64,000 bases of DNA from Clostridiaceae bacterium (GTDB lineage: Bacteria; Cyanobacteriota; Vampirovibrionia; Gastranaerophilales; Gastranaerophilaceae): positions 1 through 64,000 of the forward strand of contig JALCDS010000009.1 of assembly GCA_022641775.1 (NCBI GenBank), given 5' to 3'. Shown piece after piece: positions 9,286-18,326 of this stretch. The notes beneath the pieces were generated by a model. It made no database searches and had not been told where the DNA came from. It saw only the letters and a program-made list of their open reading frames with translations. Numbering within the stretch: the first letter of the stretch is position 1; each line of letters starts with the position of its first letter. The position numbers and the translations under genes were made by a program.

Positions 9286-9819
9286 ATGCGAAACAAAATA
9301 AAAACAGGTTTAATAATAGGCTTATGTGTACTTATTCTTTCTATTAAAGGAATAAGTAATACAAGTTACGCTAGTGATATGAATAACATGACATTAAAAT
9401 CAGGAATATCTTTAGTGGAACAGGTACCAAATACATTTATGGGAAACTGGAGAGTTAGTGCACATTTATTGGATTGCACAAACCCTGCCATGTTCAAACA
9501 AAGCAGCATAGATATATGGAACTTATCAAGAAGTAATGACGTCATAAAGTTAGTAAATCCGTTTTCTGGAGCTGAGGCAGCAATCAATTTAGAATACGTT
9601 AAGGGTAATGTTGTAAAGTTCACCAAAACAGGAAATTACGATTCAAAGATATTAACGGATACGGTTGAAATCAAGCTTAACGGGAATTATTTCACAGGAA
9701 TTAATACCCTTAAACTTGACACGCTTTCTGATGTCGATAATACTGTTATAAAAACAGATAATGCAAAATATCTTTTAAAAGGTGAAAAAATTTCAGGAAT
9801 GAGTATATTAGGGAAGTGA
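9286..9819 (+). CDS. Exported protein of unknown function
   Basis: A 177-residue protein with a signal peptide: basic RNKIK, a hydrophobic core (GLIIGLCVLILSIKGIS) and a likely cleavage after SYA near residue 29. The mature part begins around a VPNTFMGNWRVSAHLLDC segment and continues as short alternating strands ending in LLKGEKISGMSILGK, which suggests a small beta-barrel or lipocalin-like fold. This fold is an inference; I recognise no family. Two cysteines of the mature part could form a disulfide. It ends seven bases before trxB, so the two are probably cotranscribed from a promoter that leaves no leader. Confidence 0.75.
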   Translation: MRNKIKTGLIIGLCVLILSIKGISNTSYASDMNNMTLKSGISLVEQVPNTFMGNWRVSAHLLDCTNPAMFKQSSIDIWNLSRSNDVIKLVNPFSGAEAAINLEYVKGNVVKFTKTGNYDSKILTDTVEIKLNGNYFTGINTLKLDTLSDVDNTVIKTDNAKYLLKGEKISGMSILGK

Positions 9820-9826
9820 GGACTTA

Positions 9827-10768
9827 ATGGAGAATTATGAATTTGATACGGTTATATTAGGCGGTGGACCTGCAGGACTTGCCGCAGGTATTTATGCATC
9901 CCGAGGGGCAATAAAAACAGCAATAGTAGATACCAATATGATGGGCGGACAACCTTCAAACTATTTGGAATTAGAAAATTACCCCGGCTATCCACTTATT
10001 GGCGGTTATGATTTGATGGAAAAATTTGAAGAGCATGCAGACAAGTTTGGTGTTAACAAATTTCCTATGCAAGAGATAGAAAGTGTTGATTTACTTTCAA
10101 ATCCAAAAGTTATAAAAACTAAAGAAGCAGAATTCAAATGTAAGACCGTAATTTTAGCAATGGGCGCTCAACCGATGAAACTTGGAGTTCCGGGCGAAAA
10201 AGAGTTTGTAGGACGAGGAGTCAGTTATTGCGCAGTATGTGACGGAGCCTTCTATAGAGATAAAGTCGTTACAGTTGTAGGTGGTGGCAATGCCGCAGTC
10301 GAAGAAGCTATGTATTTGACAAAATTTGCGAGCAAAGTATATCTGGTTCACCGTAGAGATGAATTAAGAGCTGACAAAATAGTTCAAGAACGTGCATTTA
10401 AAAACGAAAATTTGGAATTTATCTGGAACAGTGTTGTAAAAGAAATTAAGGGGGATGATTTAGTTCACACTGCTGTTTTGGAAAATACAAAAACCGGCGA
10501 AAGAAAAAACCTTGAAACAAATGGGGTATTCCCATACATAGGAATACGCCCGAACGTTGAACTCATAAACGGTCAAGTTGAACAAGATAAGGGTGGTTTC
10601 ATCGTTACCGATAGTACAATGAAAACTTCAGTTGACGGCGTTTATGCAATCGGTGATATAAGGAATACTCCGCTTCGTCAAGTTATAACAGCTGCTTCAG
10701 ATGGTGCCATTGGTGCTGTTTATGCAGTAAAATACATTGAAACACTAAAAGAAACTGTTGTAAAATAA
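9827..10768 (+). CDS. trxB: Thioredoxin reductase
   Basis: TrxB reduces thioredoxin with NADPH through FAD and a redox-active disulfide in the cytosol. The 313 residues carry the FAD-binding GGGPAG at 12-17, the catalytic C135-A-V-C138 followed by DGAFY, the NADPH-binding VVGGGNAAVEEA, and a C-terminal YAIGDIRNTPLRQVITAASDG block. The FAD-binding and NADPH-binding domains are in the usual order. GAGGAC lies just before the ATG. The window also has a CcdA and a thioredoxin-like protein that could pass reducing power across the membrane. Confidence 0.95.
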   Translation: MENYEFDTVILGGGPAGLAAGIYASRGAIKTAIVDTNMMGGQPSNYLELENYPGYPLIGGYDLMEKFEEHADKFGVNKFPMQEIESVDLLSNPKVIKTKEAEFKCKTVILAMGAQPMKLGVPGEKEFVGRGVSYCAVCDGAFYRDKVVTVVGGGNAAVEEAMYLTKFASKVYLVHRRDELRADKIVQERAFKNENLEFIWNSVVKEIKGDDLVHTAVLENTKTGERKNLETNGVFPYIGIRPNVELINGQVEQDKGGFIVTDSTMKTSVDGVYAIGDIRNTPLRQVITAASDGAIGAVYAVKYIETLKETVVK

Positions 10769-10797
10769 CTTCTATTTGTAATAAATCGCTACATTTA

Positions 10798-10826
10798 TTG
10801 AGAAAAAACTTTGTTTTATATAAAAT
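10798..10826 (+). promoter_or_regulatory. Promoter of the lptB-lptF operon
   Basis: TTGAGA and TAAAAT are separated by 17 bases. The lptB start follows 24 bases later, with AAGGGGAT as ribosome binding site. Confidence 0.6.
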
Positions 10827-10850
10827 TAGTTAATAAATAAAGGGGATAAG

Positions 10851-11576
10851 ATGAGAATAGAAGCAAAAAATCTTATAAAAATATACGGAGATAGAAGTGT
10901 TGTAAATGATGTATCTTTCAATGTTGATAAAGGTGAAGTTGTTTGTCTTTTAGGACCTAACGGCGCCGGCAAAACTACAACATTCTACATGATAGTAGGT
11001 TTGGTAAAACCAAACAAAGGACAAATTCTTATTGATGGGGAAGACATTTCCTCTTGGCCAATGAATATCAGAGCAAAAGCAGGTATCGGATACTTACCTC
11101 AGGAACCTTCTATTTTTAGAAAACTTTCTGTTGAAGATAATATCAAACTTGTTTTGGAAATGAATGATAAACTTACAGTAAATGAAAAGAAGTCAAAACT
11201 TGAAGAACTTTTAAATGAATTCGGTATAATGAAACTTCGTTCAGCAACAGCTATTTCACTATCAGGCGGAGAACGCCGTCGTGTCGAGCTTGCAAGAGCA
11301 TTAGCCGCAAGCCCGGATTTCATATTATTAGATGAACCATTTACCGGCATTGACCCGATTGCAATAGGCGAAATCAAAGAAAATATAAGAAAACTATCAG
11401 ATGATAAAGGTCTTGGAGTTTTAATCACAGACCACAACCCTAAAGCAACGTTATCTATAACTGATAGAGCTTATGTAATTTTTGACGGAAAAATAAAAAT
11501 TCAAGGTAAGAGTGAAGAAGTCGCTGTAAACCCAGTAGCAAAAGAATTTTATTTAGGGAAGGATTTCGAATTATAA
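10851..11576 (+). CDS. lptB: LPS export ABC transporter ATPase LptB
   Basis: LptB hydrolyses ATP to drive lipopolysaccharide extraction from the inner membrane by LptF/LptG. The 241-residue ABC domain has Walker A GPNGAGKTT at 35-43, the Q-loop in GYLPQEPSIFRKLSVEDN (an LptB hallmark), signature LSGGERRRVELARALA, Walker B FILLDEPF and switch DHNP. A permease of the LptF/G family starts inside its stop codon (TAATG), confirming the role over branched-chain amino-acid ATPases, which look similar. Translation signal AAGGGG is well placed. Confidence 0.94.
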   Translation: MRIEAKNLIKIYGDRSVVNDVSFNVDKGEVVCLLGPNGAGKTTTFYMIVGLVKPNKGQILIDGEDISSWPMNIRAKAGIGYLPQEPSIFRKLSVEDNIKLVLEMNDKLTVNEKKSKLEELLNEFGIMKLRSATAISLSGGERRRVELARALAASPDFILLDEPFTGIDPIAIGEIKENIRKLSDDKGLGVLITDHNPKATLSITDRAYVIFDGKIKIQGKSEEVAVNPVAKEFYLGKDFEL

Positions 11577-12688
11577 TGAGATTCCCAAGAATTACAATAT
11601 ACGACAGGTTTATTTTCATACAAGTTTTGATGACATCACTTGTTGCAATTCTGTTGTTCACTATTGTTTGGATTGCTCCAGAAATGCTTTTGAATACAAT
11701 AAAAAGTGTTTTAGCCGGTGAATTCGGACCAAAGACAGGGGTGTTGATTTTAACATGTCAATTGCCTTTAATTTTGAGCAAAGCTTTTCCTGTAGGACTT
11801 TTACTGGGTTCTTTGTTCACATTTGATAAATTGAGTAAAGATTCGGAATTGACCATATTTAGAGCTGTTGGAATGTCTTTTGCCAGAATTATAGCTCCTA
11901 TATTAGTACTTAGCGTAATATTTACCGGATTGTGTTATGTAACAACTGACAGACTTGTTCCTTATGCGGCACACAAAATGGCTGTAATTAAAAATAATTC
12001 AATACTTACTCAATATATTTATACTAAAAAAGATGTAAATAAAGTTCCGGTACAATCAATTATCGTTTCAAAATTTTACCAAAATAAAATGGAAAATGTT
12101 ATAGTTTTAGATTTTTCCAACAAAAAATATACAGACGTACACCAATTATCAAATATATATTATGCCAAAACCGGAGTAACGCTTGATAACAAATGGGTTC
12201 TGAGCGACATAACAAGATATAATATATCATCGGATGGGATATTTATAGATATTGACAAAATTCCGACAATGGAAATTCTTCAGGGTGAATCGGCAAAGAA
12301 TGCATATACTTTAATGACTTATGCTACAAAAAAAGAACGTGAAATTACAAATCATGATATGCATAATTACATAAAACTTCTAAAATCCGAAGATTTGGAA
12401 GAAGAATATAGATACATGTTAAACAAATATTTCCAAAGATTCTTCCACCCATTCGTATGCATTTTACTTGCAATTTTAGGCGCACTGCTTGGATTCAGCA
12501 AACCTAGAGAGCAACGACTCGTTGGATTTACTATTGCAATTGCATGTATATTTTTATATTACATAACGTTGCCATTCTTTGATTTGTTGGCAGAAAAAGG
12601 AATTATGCTGCCTATATTAACTGCACTATTCCCGCCTATAGCATTTTCTTGTGCTATTGTCGCATTTTATAAAACTAAGGACTTATGA
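11576..12688 (+). CDS. LptF/LptG-family LPS transport permease
   Basis: A 370-residue YjgP/YjgQ-type membrane protein that with LptB moves LPS out of the inner membrane. It shows the family layout: membrane segments in the first ~130 residues, a periplasmic beta-jellyroll part of about 150 residues, and three more segments at the C-terminus with FHPFVCILLAILGALLGFS. KDSELTIFRAVGMS is the cytosolic coupling helix that contacts LptB. Only one such gene is here; a second may lie elsewhere, or this one may form a homodimer. It overlaps lptB by one base and the next gene begins around its stop. Confidence 0.92.
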   Translation: MRFPRITIYDRFIFIQVLMTSLVAILLFTIVWIAPEMLLNTIKSVLAGEFGPKTGVLILTCQLPLILSKAFPVGLLLGSLFTFDKLSKDSELTIFRAVGMSFARIIAPILVLSVIFTGLCYVTTDRLVPYAAHKMAVIKNNSILTQYIYTKKDVNKVPVQSIIVSKFYQNKMENVIVLDFSNKKYTDVHQLSNIYYAKTGVTLDNKWVLSDITRYNISSDGIFIDIDKIPTMEILQGESAKNAYTLMTYATKKEREITNHDMHNYIKLLKSEDLEEEYRYMLNKYFQRFFHPFVCILLAILGALLGFSKPREQRLVGFTIAIACIFLYYITLPFFDLLAEKGIMLPILTALFPPIAFSCAIVAFYKTKDL

Positions 12689-12690
12689 TT

Positions 12691-13515
12691 ATGAAAAAAA
12701 TTTTATTAGCAATTTTGTTTACATTTTTAACTGTAAACACTGTATTAGCATCACCTGATATTGATGTTACATACAATGATGGAATTTATCATGCTGTTTT
12801 TAAAGGCGATGGAATAAAAAGACATATAAAATTTGTTTCTTCTGAAAACTTAATTACAACTTCTGAAGCACATAAAAAATATAATTCATATTTCACAATT
12901 AACACCGGATTTTTTGACCCAAAAACAGCACAATCAATGTCATATATTGTAACCGACAGACAAACCGCAGAAGATCCGTTATTTAGTGACAGTTTAGTTC
13001 AAAATTCATATTTAAGACAAAATTTGAGTAAAATAATAAATCGTTCGGAATTTAGAATTGTAGAATGTAACTTAGGCAAAACATCATACCGATATGAAAT
13101 AATGCCACATAAATCATCTGTAGATTTCGGATGTTCTATCTTGACATCAGCACAAGGAGGTCCGCAAGTTTATCCAGAATTAAAAATGGAAGATGAATTC
13201 TTTATTGTAAAAGATAAAGATGGAAATGTAATAAGAGAATCCGCAAGTGTTTTACATAAAACTTCTCGTACAATTATCGGAATAAAAAATAATGAGGCAC
13301 ATGTTTTGGTTATTACAGATAAACATCCTATGGATTTGTACGAAGTTCATGACTTGTGTAAACAGCTTGGATTTGATAGAGCAATGGCTTTTGATGGCGG
13401 AAGCTCAACCTCAATGAACTACTTGAATAAGTACAACGTAATTTCGACCAAGGGCGATGGTGCCGGTCGTAGTGTTAAGTCATTTATGATAGTTACAAAA
13501 GAAAAGACTAAATAA
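12691..13515 (+). CDS. Exported phosphodiester glycosidase (NAGPA-like) domain protein
   Basis: A 274-residue protein with a signal peptide (KKILLAILFTFLTVNTVLA) and a domain of the phosphodiester glycosidase family, formerly DUF2233, related to the mammalian mannose-6-phosphate uncovering enzyme. Family cues are TINTGFFDP, SAQGGPQVYPE, SRTIIGIKNNEAHVLVITD, AMAFDGGSSTSMNY and GRSVKSFMIV. I prefer the ATG at 12691 because AAGGA lies nine bases before it; an ATG six bases upstream overlaps the lptF stop. Coupling to LPS export suggests an envelope glycan target, possibly phosphodiester-linked sugars, but that is inference. Confidence 0.85.
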   Translation: MKKILLAILFTFLTVNTVLASPDIDVTYNDGIYHAVFKGDGIKRHIKFVSSENLITTSEAHKKYNSYFTINTGFFDPKTAQSMSYIVTDRQTAEDPLFSDSLVQNSYLRQNLSKIINRSEFRIVECNLGKTSYRYEIMPHKSSVDFGCSILTSAQGGPQVYPELKMEDEFFIVKDKDGNVIRESASVLHKTSRTIIGIKNNEAHVLVITDKHPMDLYEVHDLCKQLGFDRAMAFDGGSSTSMNYLNKYNVISTKGDGAGRSVKSFMIVTKEKTK

Positions 13516-13516
13516 T

Positions 13517-14257
13517 TTAATCATTACCATGTCTTGATGACGGCTTAATAAGCAAACCGGCTATTGCACCTGCTCCGTCAAAATCTCTTTCACTCATCAA
13601 CTTTGCCGCTTTTTCTCTGTCGTAATCAACAAATCTGTGTTCAATAGAGAATCCACCGTTTTCGACATTTGCAATAACATAACATGGCTTTGCATCAGGT
13701 GTCATTGGTCTCCCCACGCTACCGACATTCACAACTGTGAGTTTTGAACCCGTTTGATATCCGCAAGGAATGTGCGTATGACCGCAAAATACAACATCAC
13801 TATCAACGCCTTGAGTTATTTCTTCAATTTTTGATATTGGCATATCCGGCATAATATCTTCATTATTACGTCTTGGAGAGCCATGAACCATAAGTATTTT
13901 AACACCATTTAAATTATATTTTTTATTTTCAGGCAAATTTTTCAAAAACTGCTTGTTATCTGTACTTATTATCTGAACATCATTTTCCAAAGAATTCCCC
14001 ATTGCAGGGAAAGCCTCTTTAACAATTTTCAAGATTTCTTCATTAAAATCTGCAATCATTTTATCAGTATTCCCCTGAATTATAATCCAGTCTTCTTGGC
14101 TTTTTATAAAATCAATAACCCTGTCAGGTTCCGGCCCTGCCAATGCCAAATCGCCTAAACACAATATCTTTTGACATCCTTGATTCTTAATATCTGCCAA
14201 AACTGCTTCAAGCGCCTGCATATTGCCATGAATATCTGATATAACTGCGATTTTCAT
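13517..14257 (-). CDS. YfcE-type metallophosphoesterase
   Basis: A 246-residue cytosolic calcineurin-like phosphoesterase. Metal-ligand motifs appear in order: SDIHGN at the N-terminus, GDLALAGPEP, QGNTD, VHGSP and GHTHIP. This is the pattern of the YfcE/MJ0936 group that hydrolyses phosphodiesters in vitro; the natural substrate is unknown. I chose the ATG at 14257, as GGAGGT lies just upstream; an ATG seven codons earlier has no such signal. The gene converges on the glycosidase gene with one base between stops. Confidence 0.85.
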   Translation of the reverse strand: MKIAVISDIHGNMQALEAVLADIKNQGCQKILCLGDLALAGPEPDRVIDFIKSQEDWIIIQGNTDKMIADFNEEILKIVKEAFPAMGNSLENDVQIISTDNKQFLKNLPENKKYNLNGVKILMVHGSPRRNNEDIMPDMPISKIEEITQGVDSDVVFCGHTHIPCGYQTGSKLTVVNVGSVGRPMTPDAKPCYVIANVENGGFSIEHRFVDYDREKAAKLMSERDFDGAGAIAGLLIKPSSRHGND

Positions 14258-14286
14258 AAATATTACCTCCAAAAACATTTTTATGA

Positions 14287-14292
14287 TATCAT
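14287..14292 (+). promoter_or_regulatory. Candidate -10 box before ispG
   Basis: TATCAT ends six bases before the ispG ATG and no Shine-Dalgarno sequence is present. No convincing -35 box is at the right distance, so this is a weaker case of the leaderless pattern. Confidence 0.3.
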
Positions 14293-14298
14293 AAAAAT

Positions 14299-15354
14299 AT
14301 GATTAAACGAAGATTATCAAAAGAAATTTCAATCGGAAACGTAAAAATAGGCGGTAACAGCCCAATTAGTGTACAATCTATGTGTAACACAGATACACGA
14401 GATATCGAAAAAACACTTTACCAAATAAATGAAATGGCCGATTTAGGGTGTGATATTGTGAGACTTGCCGTATTGAATAAAGATGCTGCCAGTGCAATAA
14501 AAGATATTGTAAAAAAATCACCACTACCACTTGTTGCGGACATTCATTTTGATTATAGACTAGCTATTCAATGTATCAATAACGGAATTGATGCACTGAG
14601 ACTAAATCCCGGTAATATTGGTAAACGCGAAAATGTAGAAAAAGTTGTAACATTAGCAAAACAACAAAATATTCCAATAAGAATCGGAGTAAACGCCGGC
14701 TCTTTAGAAAAAGATTTAATTGATAAAGATATGCCATTGTCAGATAAAATGGTTCAAAGCGCAATTGGACATATCAAAATTTTAGAAGATTTAGATTTTG
14801 ATTTAATAAAAGTTTCATTAAAATCATCTGACGTTATGACAACCATTGATGCCTATAGAAGTATCGCAGAAAAGATCCCGTATCCGCTTCATTTAGGTGT
14901 AACTGAAGCAGGAACAATGCGCCAAGGATTAATCAAATCTTCAGTAGGTCTGGGAACTTTATTAGCAGAAGGTATCGGTGATACAATAAGAGTTTCTTTG
15001 ACAGAAAAACCGACTGAAGAAGTTACAGCCGGCATTGATATTTTGAAAAGTCTTGGTTTAAAAAAATCAGGTGTAAACTTTATTTCTTGCCCGACATGCG
15101 GGAGAACTCAAATTGACCTAATTGGATTAGCCAAAAAAGTAGAAGAAAAATTCAAGAATTTAAAAACACCAATTACAATTGCAACAATGGGCTGTGTTGT
15201 AAATGGTCCGGGAGAAGCCAGACATGCCGATTTTGGTATCGCCGGAGGAATAAAAGAAGGCTATATATTTAAAAAAGGCGAAATAATTGCTAAAGTTCCG
15301 GAAGCAGAATTATTACAAAAGTTGGAAGAAATTATAACAAAATCCATCAAATGA
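14299..15354 (+). CDS. ispG: 4-hydroxy-3-methylbut-2-enyl diphosphate synthase
   Basis: IspG (GcpE) carries out the reductive ring opening of methylerythritol cyclodiphosphate in the MEP isoprenoid pathway using a 4Fe-4S cluster. The 351 residues fit the short bacterial form without the plant-type insert. Cluster ligands are seen in SCPTCGRT and MGCVVNGPGEARHAD, and the TIM-barrel half shows VQSMCNTDTRD and PLVADIHFDYRLA. The leader between this gene and the divergent phosphoesterase is only 41 bases. Isoprenoids made here feed undecaprenyl phosphate, recycled by UppP encoded at 47 kb. Confidence 0.97.
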   Translation: MIKRRLSKEISIGNVKIGGNSPISVQSMCNTDTRDIEKTLYQINEMADLGCDIVRLAVLNKDAASAIKDIVKKSPLPLVADIHFDYRLAIQCINNGIDALRLNPGNIGKRENVEKVVTLAKQQNIPIRIGVNAGSLEKDLIDKDMPLSDKMVQSAIGHIKILEDLDFDLIKVSLKSSDVMTTIDAYRSIAEKIPYPLHLGVTEAGTMRQGLIKSSVGLGTLLAEGIGDTIRVSLTEKPTEEVTAGIDILKSLGLKKSGVNFISCPTCGRTQIDLIGLAKKVEEKFKNLKTPITIATMGCVVNGPGEARHADFGIAGGIKEGYIFKKGEIIAKVPEAELLQKLEEIITKSIK

Positions 15355-15390
15355 CATATAGCAATATTTTTGTAAAGAAATTATAATGAG

Positions 15391-15419
15391 TTGTATTCAG
15401 TAAAAAAATATTGTAAACT
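15391..15419 (+). promoter_or_regulatory. Candidate promoter of exported-protein run
   Basis: TTGTAT and TAAACT are separated by 17 bases, 20 bases before the next ATG. The -10 box is a moderate match. Confidence 0.4.
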
Positions 15420-15439
15420 TGATAAAAAGAGGTGGATAT

Positions 15440-15760
15440 ATGAAAAAAGAATTATTAATAATCGGACTATTGGCATTTGTAACATTACCGGCTTGCGCTG
15501 AGCTTACAACCGCTGATACATCTTCTCCGGAATATTTGATTAACGGTGGCTATTCGGCTATATCATCAGAAATGGCTCAACGTTCAAAAGGTTTTGTAAA
15601 TGGGGTACCTTACACTTCAGCTGCAGAACAACAATATCAAGAACGTCCAATATGGGAAAAGCTTATGATAAGAACACACCAATACTTTGACCCTGCTGAT
15701 GATCAAGATACATTTATGAACCATGATATCCAAATTTCACCTAGTGTAAATGACCTATAA
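15440..15760 (+). CDS. Small exported protein, possible lipoprotein
   Basis: A 106-residue protein starting at the ATG preceded by AGAGGTGG. MKKELLIIGLLAFVTLPAC is a signal sequence whose LPAC resembles a lipobox, though Pro at -2 is unusual; cleavage after ACA by signal peptidase I is the alternative. The mature part is polar, with SAAEQQYQERPIWEKLMIRTHQ and an acidic DPADDQD stretch, and shows no domain I know. It overlaps the next gene by 11 bases, so the pair is probably made together. Confidence 0.7.
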   Translation: MKKELLIIGLLAFVTLPACAELTTADTSSPEYLINGGYSAISSEMAQRSKGFVNGVPYTSAAEQQYQERPIWEKLMIRTHQYFDPADDQDTFMNHDIQISPSVNDL

Positions 15761-16295
15761 AAAGATTGTTATATCCACTCTTTTGATATTTGTAGCTTTG
15801 CAATTTACAACAATTGTTTTTGCTAAAGATAGTTTGGATTATAGTACATATTCTATTGATTATTCTAAACTTTCTGCAAAAAAATATAAAGAAACTGCAG
15901 ATTATTATTTCATACGTTCGCAAAAATCTCCTTCCGCAATGGAACGGAGACAAGCGGAGATGGCAGCTATAGCTGGCTACAACACATTATCAAAAATAGA
16001 ACCTTCTAATGTTTACCCTTTTGTTCAGCTCGGAAGAATCTATGCAAATAAAAAAGCTGATGATTTAGCCAAAGAAAATTACTCAAGAGCTTTGTGCCTT
16101 GACTCTATTGATCCATATGCAAATTATTTTTATGCTGAATATTTTTATGGAAAAAGAAAATACCGTCAAGCACTAAAATATTATTTAAAAGCCTATAATA
16201 ACGGTTATTCCGAAGTTAATAAGTTAAGGAACAGAATGGGTGAAATATACGATAAATTAGGTGACAGTCAAAAAGCAAAAGAATTCGGAAAATAA
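15750..16295 (+). CDS. Exported TPR-repeat protein
   Basis: A 181-residue protein with a signal peptide (KKIVISTLLIFVALQFTTIVFA) followed by helical repeats. Tetratricopeptide-like units are visible around PFVQLGRIYANKKADDLAKENYSRAL, PYANYFYAEYFYGKRKYRQALKYYLKA and RNRMGEIYDKLGDSQKAKEF when each is read in short blocks. These repeats usually hold partner proteins in the periplasm. It overlaps the preceding small exported protein and precedes a large exported hydrolase by 91 bases, suggesting a common envelope task, but no partner is shown. Confidence 0.75.
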   Translation: MTYKKIVISTLLIFVALQFTTIVFAKDSLDYSTYSIDYSKLSAKKYKETADYYFIRSQKSPSAMERRQAEMAAIAGYNTLSKIEPSNVYPFVQLGRIYANKKADDLAKENYSRALCLDSIDPYANYFYAEYFYGKRKYRQALKYYLKAYNNGYSEVNKLRNRMGEIYDKLGDSQKAKEFGK

Positions 16296-16386
16296 TTGTA
16301 ACAACAAATATTAAAAATACATTTACAGTTAAGTTTGATTTATAATAGAAAAAGACATCATGGAATGAGGGGAGAGCGAAAAGCAA

Positions 16387-18315
16387 TTGAAACAATTTAA
16401 AAATATACTAACAATAATCGCAATAATTTTAATAACTACATTTACCAACTGTGCATGGGCTGATGCATTATCATTAGAAGATCCGTTGAGCGAAGATTAT
16501 CCGGCATTAAAGCCTGTCAGTGCAGAAACTCTTCCATCCTTCAAACCATACGACTTGAAAGACGGAGAAATACTTTTTAATAATAGCCAAAAATCAATAA
16601 ATTCAATCGACCCGAATGAGTTCAATAACAGAAGCGGAAGTTATTTCCCAGGTGCAAGAGGTGTAAACCAGCTTGTTATTTATACGCCAGCCTATGGCTC
16701 TCGTACCAATACAAATGAATTCGGAGCTGAAGCTATAGTTGACGGCAACACAGTATCTGAACTATCAGGAGCTGATTCCATAATTCCTCAAAACGGAATT
16801 GTTATAAGTGGGCATGGAACAGCCAAAAATTGGATGAATGCCAGCTTAAAAGTCGGCACAAAAGTTTATGTAGACAAACTTAACAGCATGATATACACAT
16901 ATACAACTTCAGAAAGTTACTTGTATGAATCTGAAAAGAAAATTGCTGAAGCTGAAGATATGATAAATTATTATAAAGCTCAAAATGACAATTATAATTC
17001 TAAAGTTCCAGAATCTTTTGTAGATGAGGCGAAAAACTATATTAGAAAAGCAGAAAAAAATCCTGATCAAATAGAAAAATATTCACAACTGGCTATCAAT
17101 TCTTCTGATTACGCTTTAAAAAGTGTTTTACCTTACAGACAGGGTGAATTAAAAGGTGTTTGGGTTCGACCTGTTGAAACTACTCCTATTCAAATAGAAG
17201 AAACACTAAACAGATTGAAAAACACCGGAATTGATAATATCTTTTTGGAAACGTATTTTCACGGAGTAACAATTTACCCAAGCAAAATAATGCAAAGTTA
17301 TAATTTTAAATCACAAAATAATGATTTTGTAGGCTTTGATCCACTTAACATCTGGGTAACCGAAGCTCATAAACGCGGGATAAAAGTTCACATATGGTTT
17401 GAAACATTCTATGCTGGAGTTGATAATCCTACCTCTACTCCATCCAGTATCTTGGGACAATGTCCAAGTTGGGGAAATAAAACAAAAAAAGATGCAGACG
17501 CTCCTTATGTGTCAAAATCAGTATCAGAACATAACGGATATTTTATAGACCCTGCAAATCCTGAGGCTCAAGATTTTTTGGCAAAATTAGTTAACGAAAT
17601 AATTACAACTTATCATCCGGATGGAATTAATTTGGATTACATAAGATATCCTCAATCAGTTTCAAAATCAGAAAACTCAAGTTGGGGATACACAAAATAT
17701 GCAAGAGATGAATTTGCATCACTCTATGGTATTGATCCAGCAACATTGACAAGAATTGATCCACTTTGGTCAGCCTGGGAAAATTATAGAAGAAACAAGG
17801 TTTCTCAATTTGTAAAACGTATCGGACAAATGTGTAAAGATAACAAAGTTTATCTTACAACAGTAATATTCCCGGATAGACTTGCTGCACTCGATATCAA
17901 GCAACAGGATTGGAAAACATGGTCACAAAACGGATACGTAAATGGATTTACACCATTATTTTTAACATGTGATTCAAAAATGTTGAATAATATGATGCAA
18001 GATATTATAAAATCAAAAGCTCCGTCAACAGACCTTTATGCCGGATTATTTGTAACATTTATGGGTGGCTCTGACGAAGATTTGATAAGAGAAATTCATG
18101 AAGCAAGAAAACTAAATGCGAAAGGGATAATTATTTTTGATTATGCACATCTTTCCGACAAATATGCAGACACATTAGCTGCCAGCGTATTTGCATCAAC
18201 AAGATCTGTTGCATCAACAAAAACAAATATCCAGAATCCCAGGCCCCGCTCTTTATCCAACAAAAAGAAAAAGAGTCATTGGTTTTTTCTAAGCAGCGAT
18301 ATTGATGCCGAATAA
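16387..18315 (+). CDS. Exported GHL10-type glycoside hydrolase-like protein
   Basis: A 642-residue exported protein. The start is TTG at 16387, with AGGGGAG twelve bases upstream, a rather long spacing. A signal peptide ends near NCAWA. Residues 80-160 form a small beta-rich domain with GVNQLVIYTPAYGSRT. The region from about 255 (KGVWVRPVETTP) to 600 is the glycosyl-hydrolase-like GHL10 (DUF187) TIM barrel, with FLETYFHG, GIKVHIWFETFYAG, DGINLDYIRYPQ and GLFVTFMGG. The GHL10 family is linked to cell-wall glycan cleavage; the carboxylates in ETY and NLDYIRYP are candidate catalytic residues. The basic end SLSNKKKKSHWFF is unusual. Confidence 0.88.
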   Translation: MKQFKNILTIIAIILITTFTNCAWADALSLEDPLSEDYPALKPVSAETLPSFKPYDLKDGEILFNNSQKSINSIDPNEFNNRSGSYFPGARGVNQLVIYTPAYGSRTNTNEFGAEAIVDGNTVSELSGADSIIPQNGIVISGHGTAKNWMNASLKVGTKVYVDKLNSMIYTYTTSESYLYESEKKIAEAEDMINYYKAQNDNYNSKVPESFVDEAKNYIRKAEKNPDQIEKYSQLAINSSDYALKSVLPYRQGELKGVWVRPVETTPIQIEETLNRLKNTGIDNIFLETYFHGVTIYPSKIMQSYNFKSQNNDFVGFDPLNIWVTEAHKRGIKVHIWFETFYAGVDNPTSTPSSILGQCPSWGNKTKKDADAPYVSKSVSEHNGYFIDPANPEAQDFLAKLVNEIITTYHPDGINLDYIRYPQSVSKSENSSWGYTKYARDEFASLYGIDPATLTRIDPLWSAWENYRRNKVSQFVKRIGQMCKDNKVYLTTVIFPDRLAALDIKQQDWKTWSQNGYVNGFTPLFLTCDSKMLNNMMQDIIKSKAPSTDLYAGLFVTFMGGSDEDLIREIHEARKLNAKGIIIFDYAHLSDKYADTLAASVFASTRSVASTKTNIQNPRPRSLSNKKKKSHWFFLSSDIDAE

Positions 18316-18326
18316 AATAAGATAAC

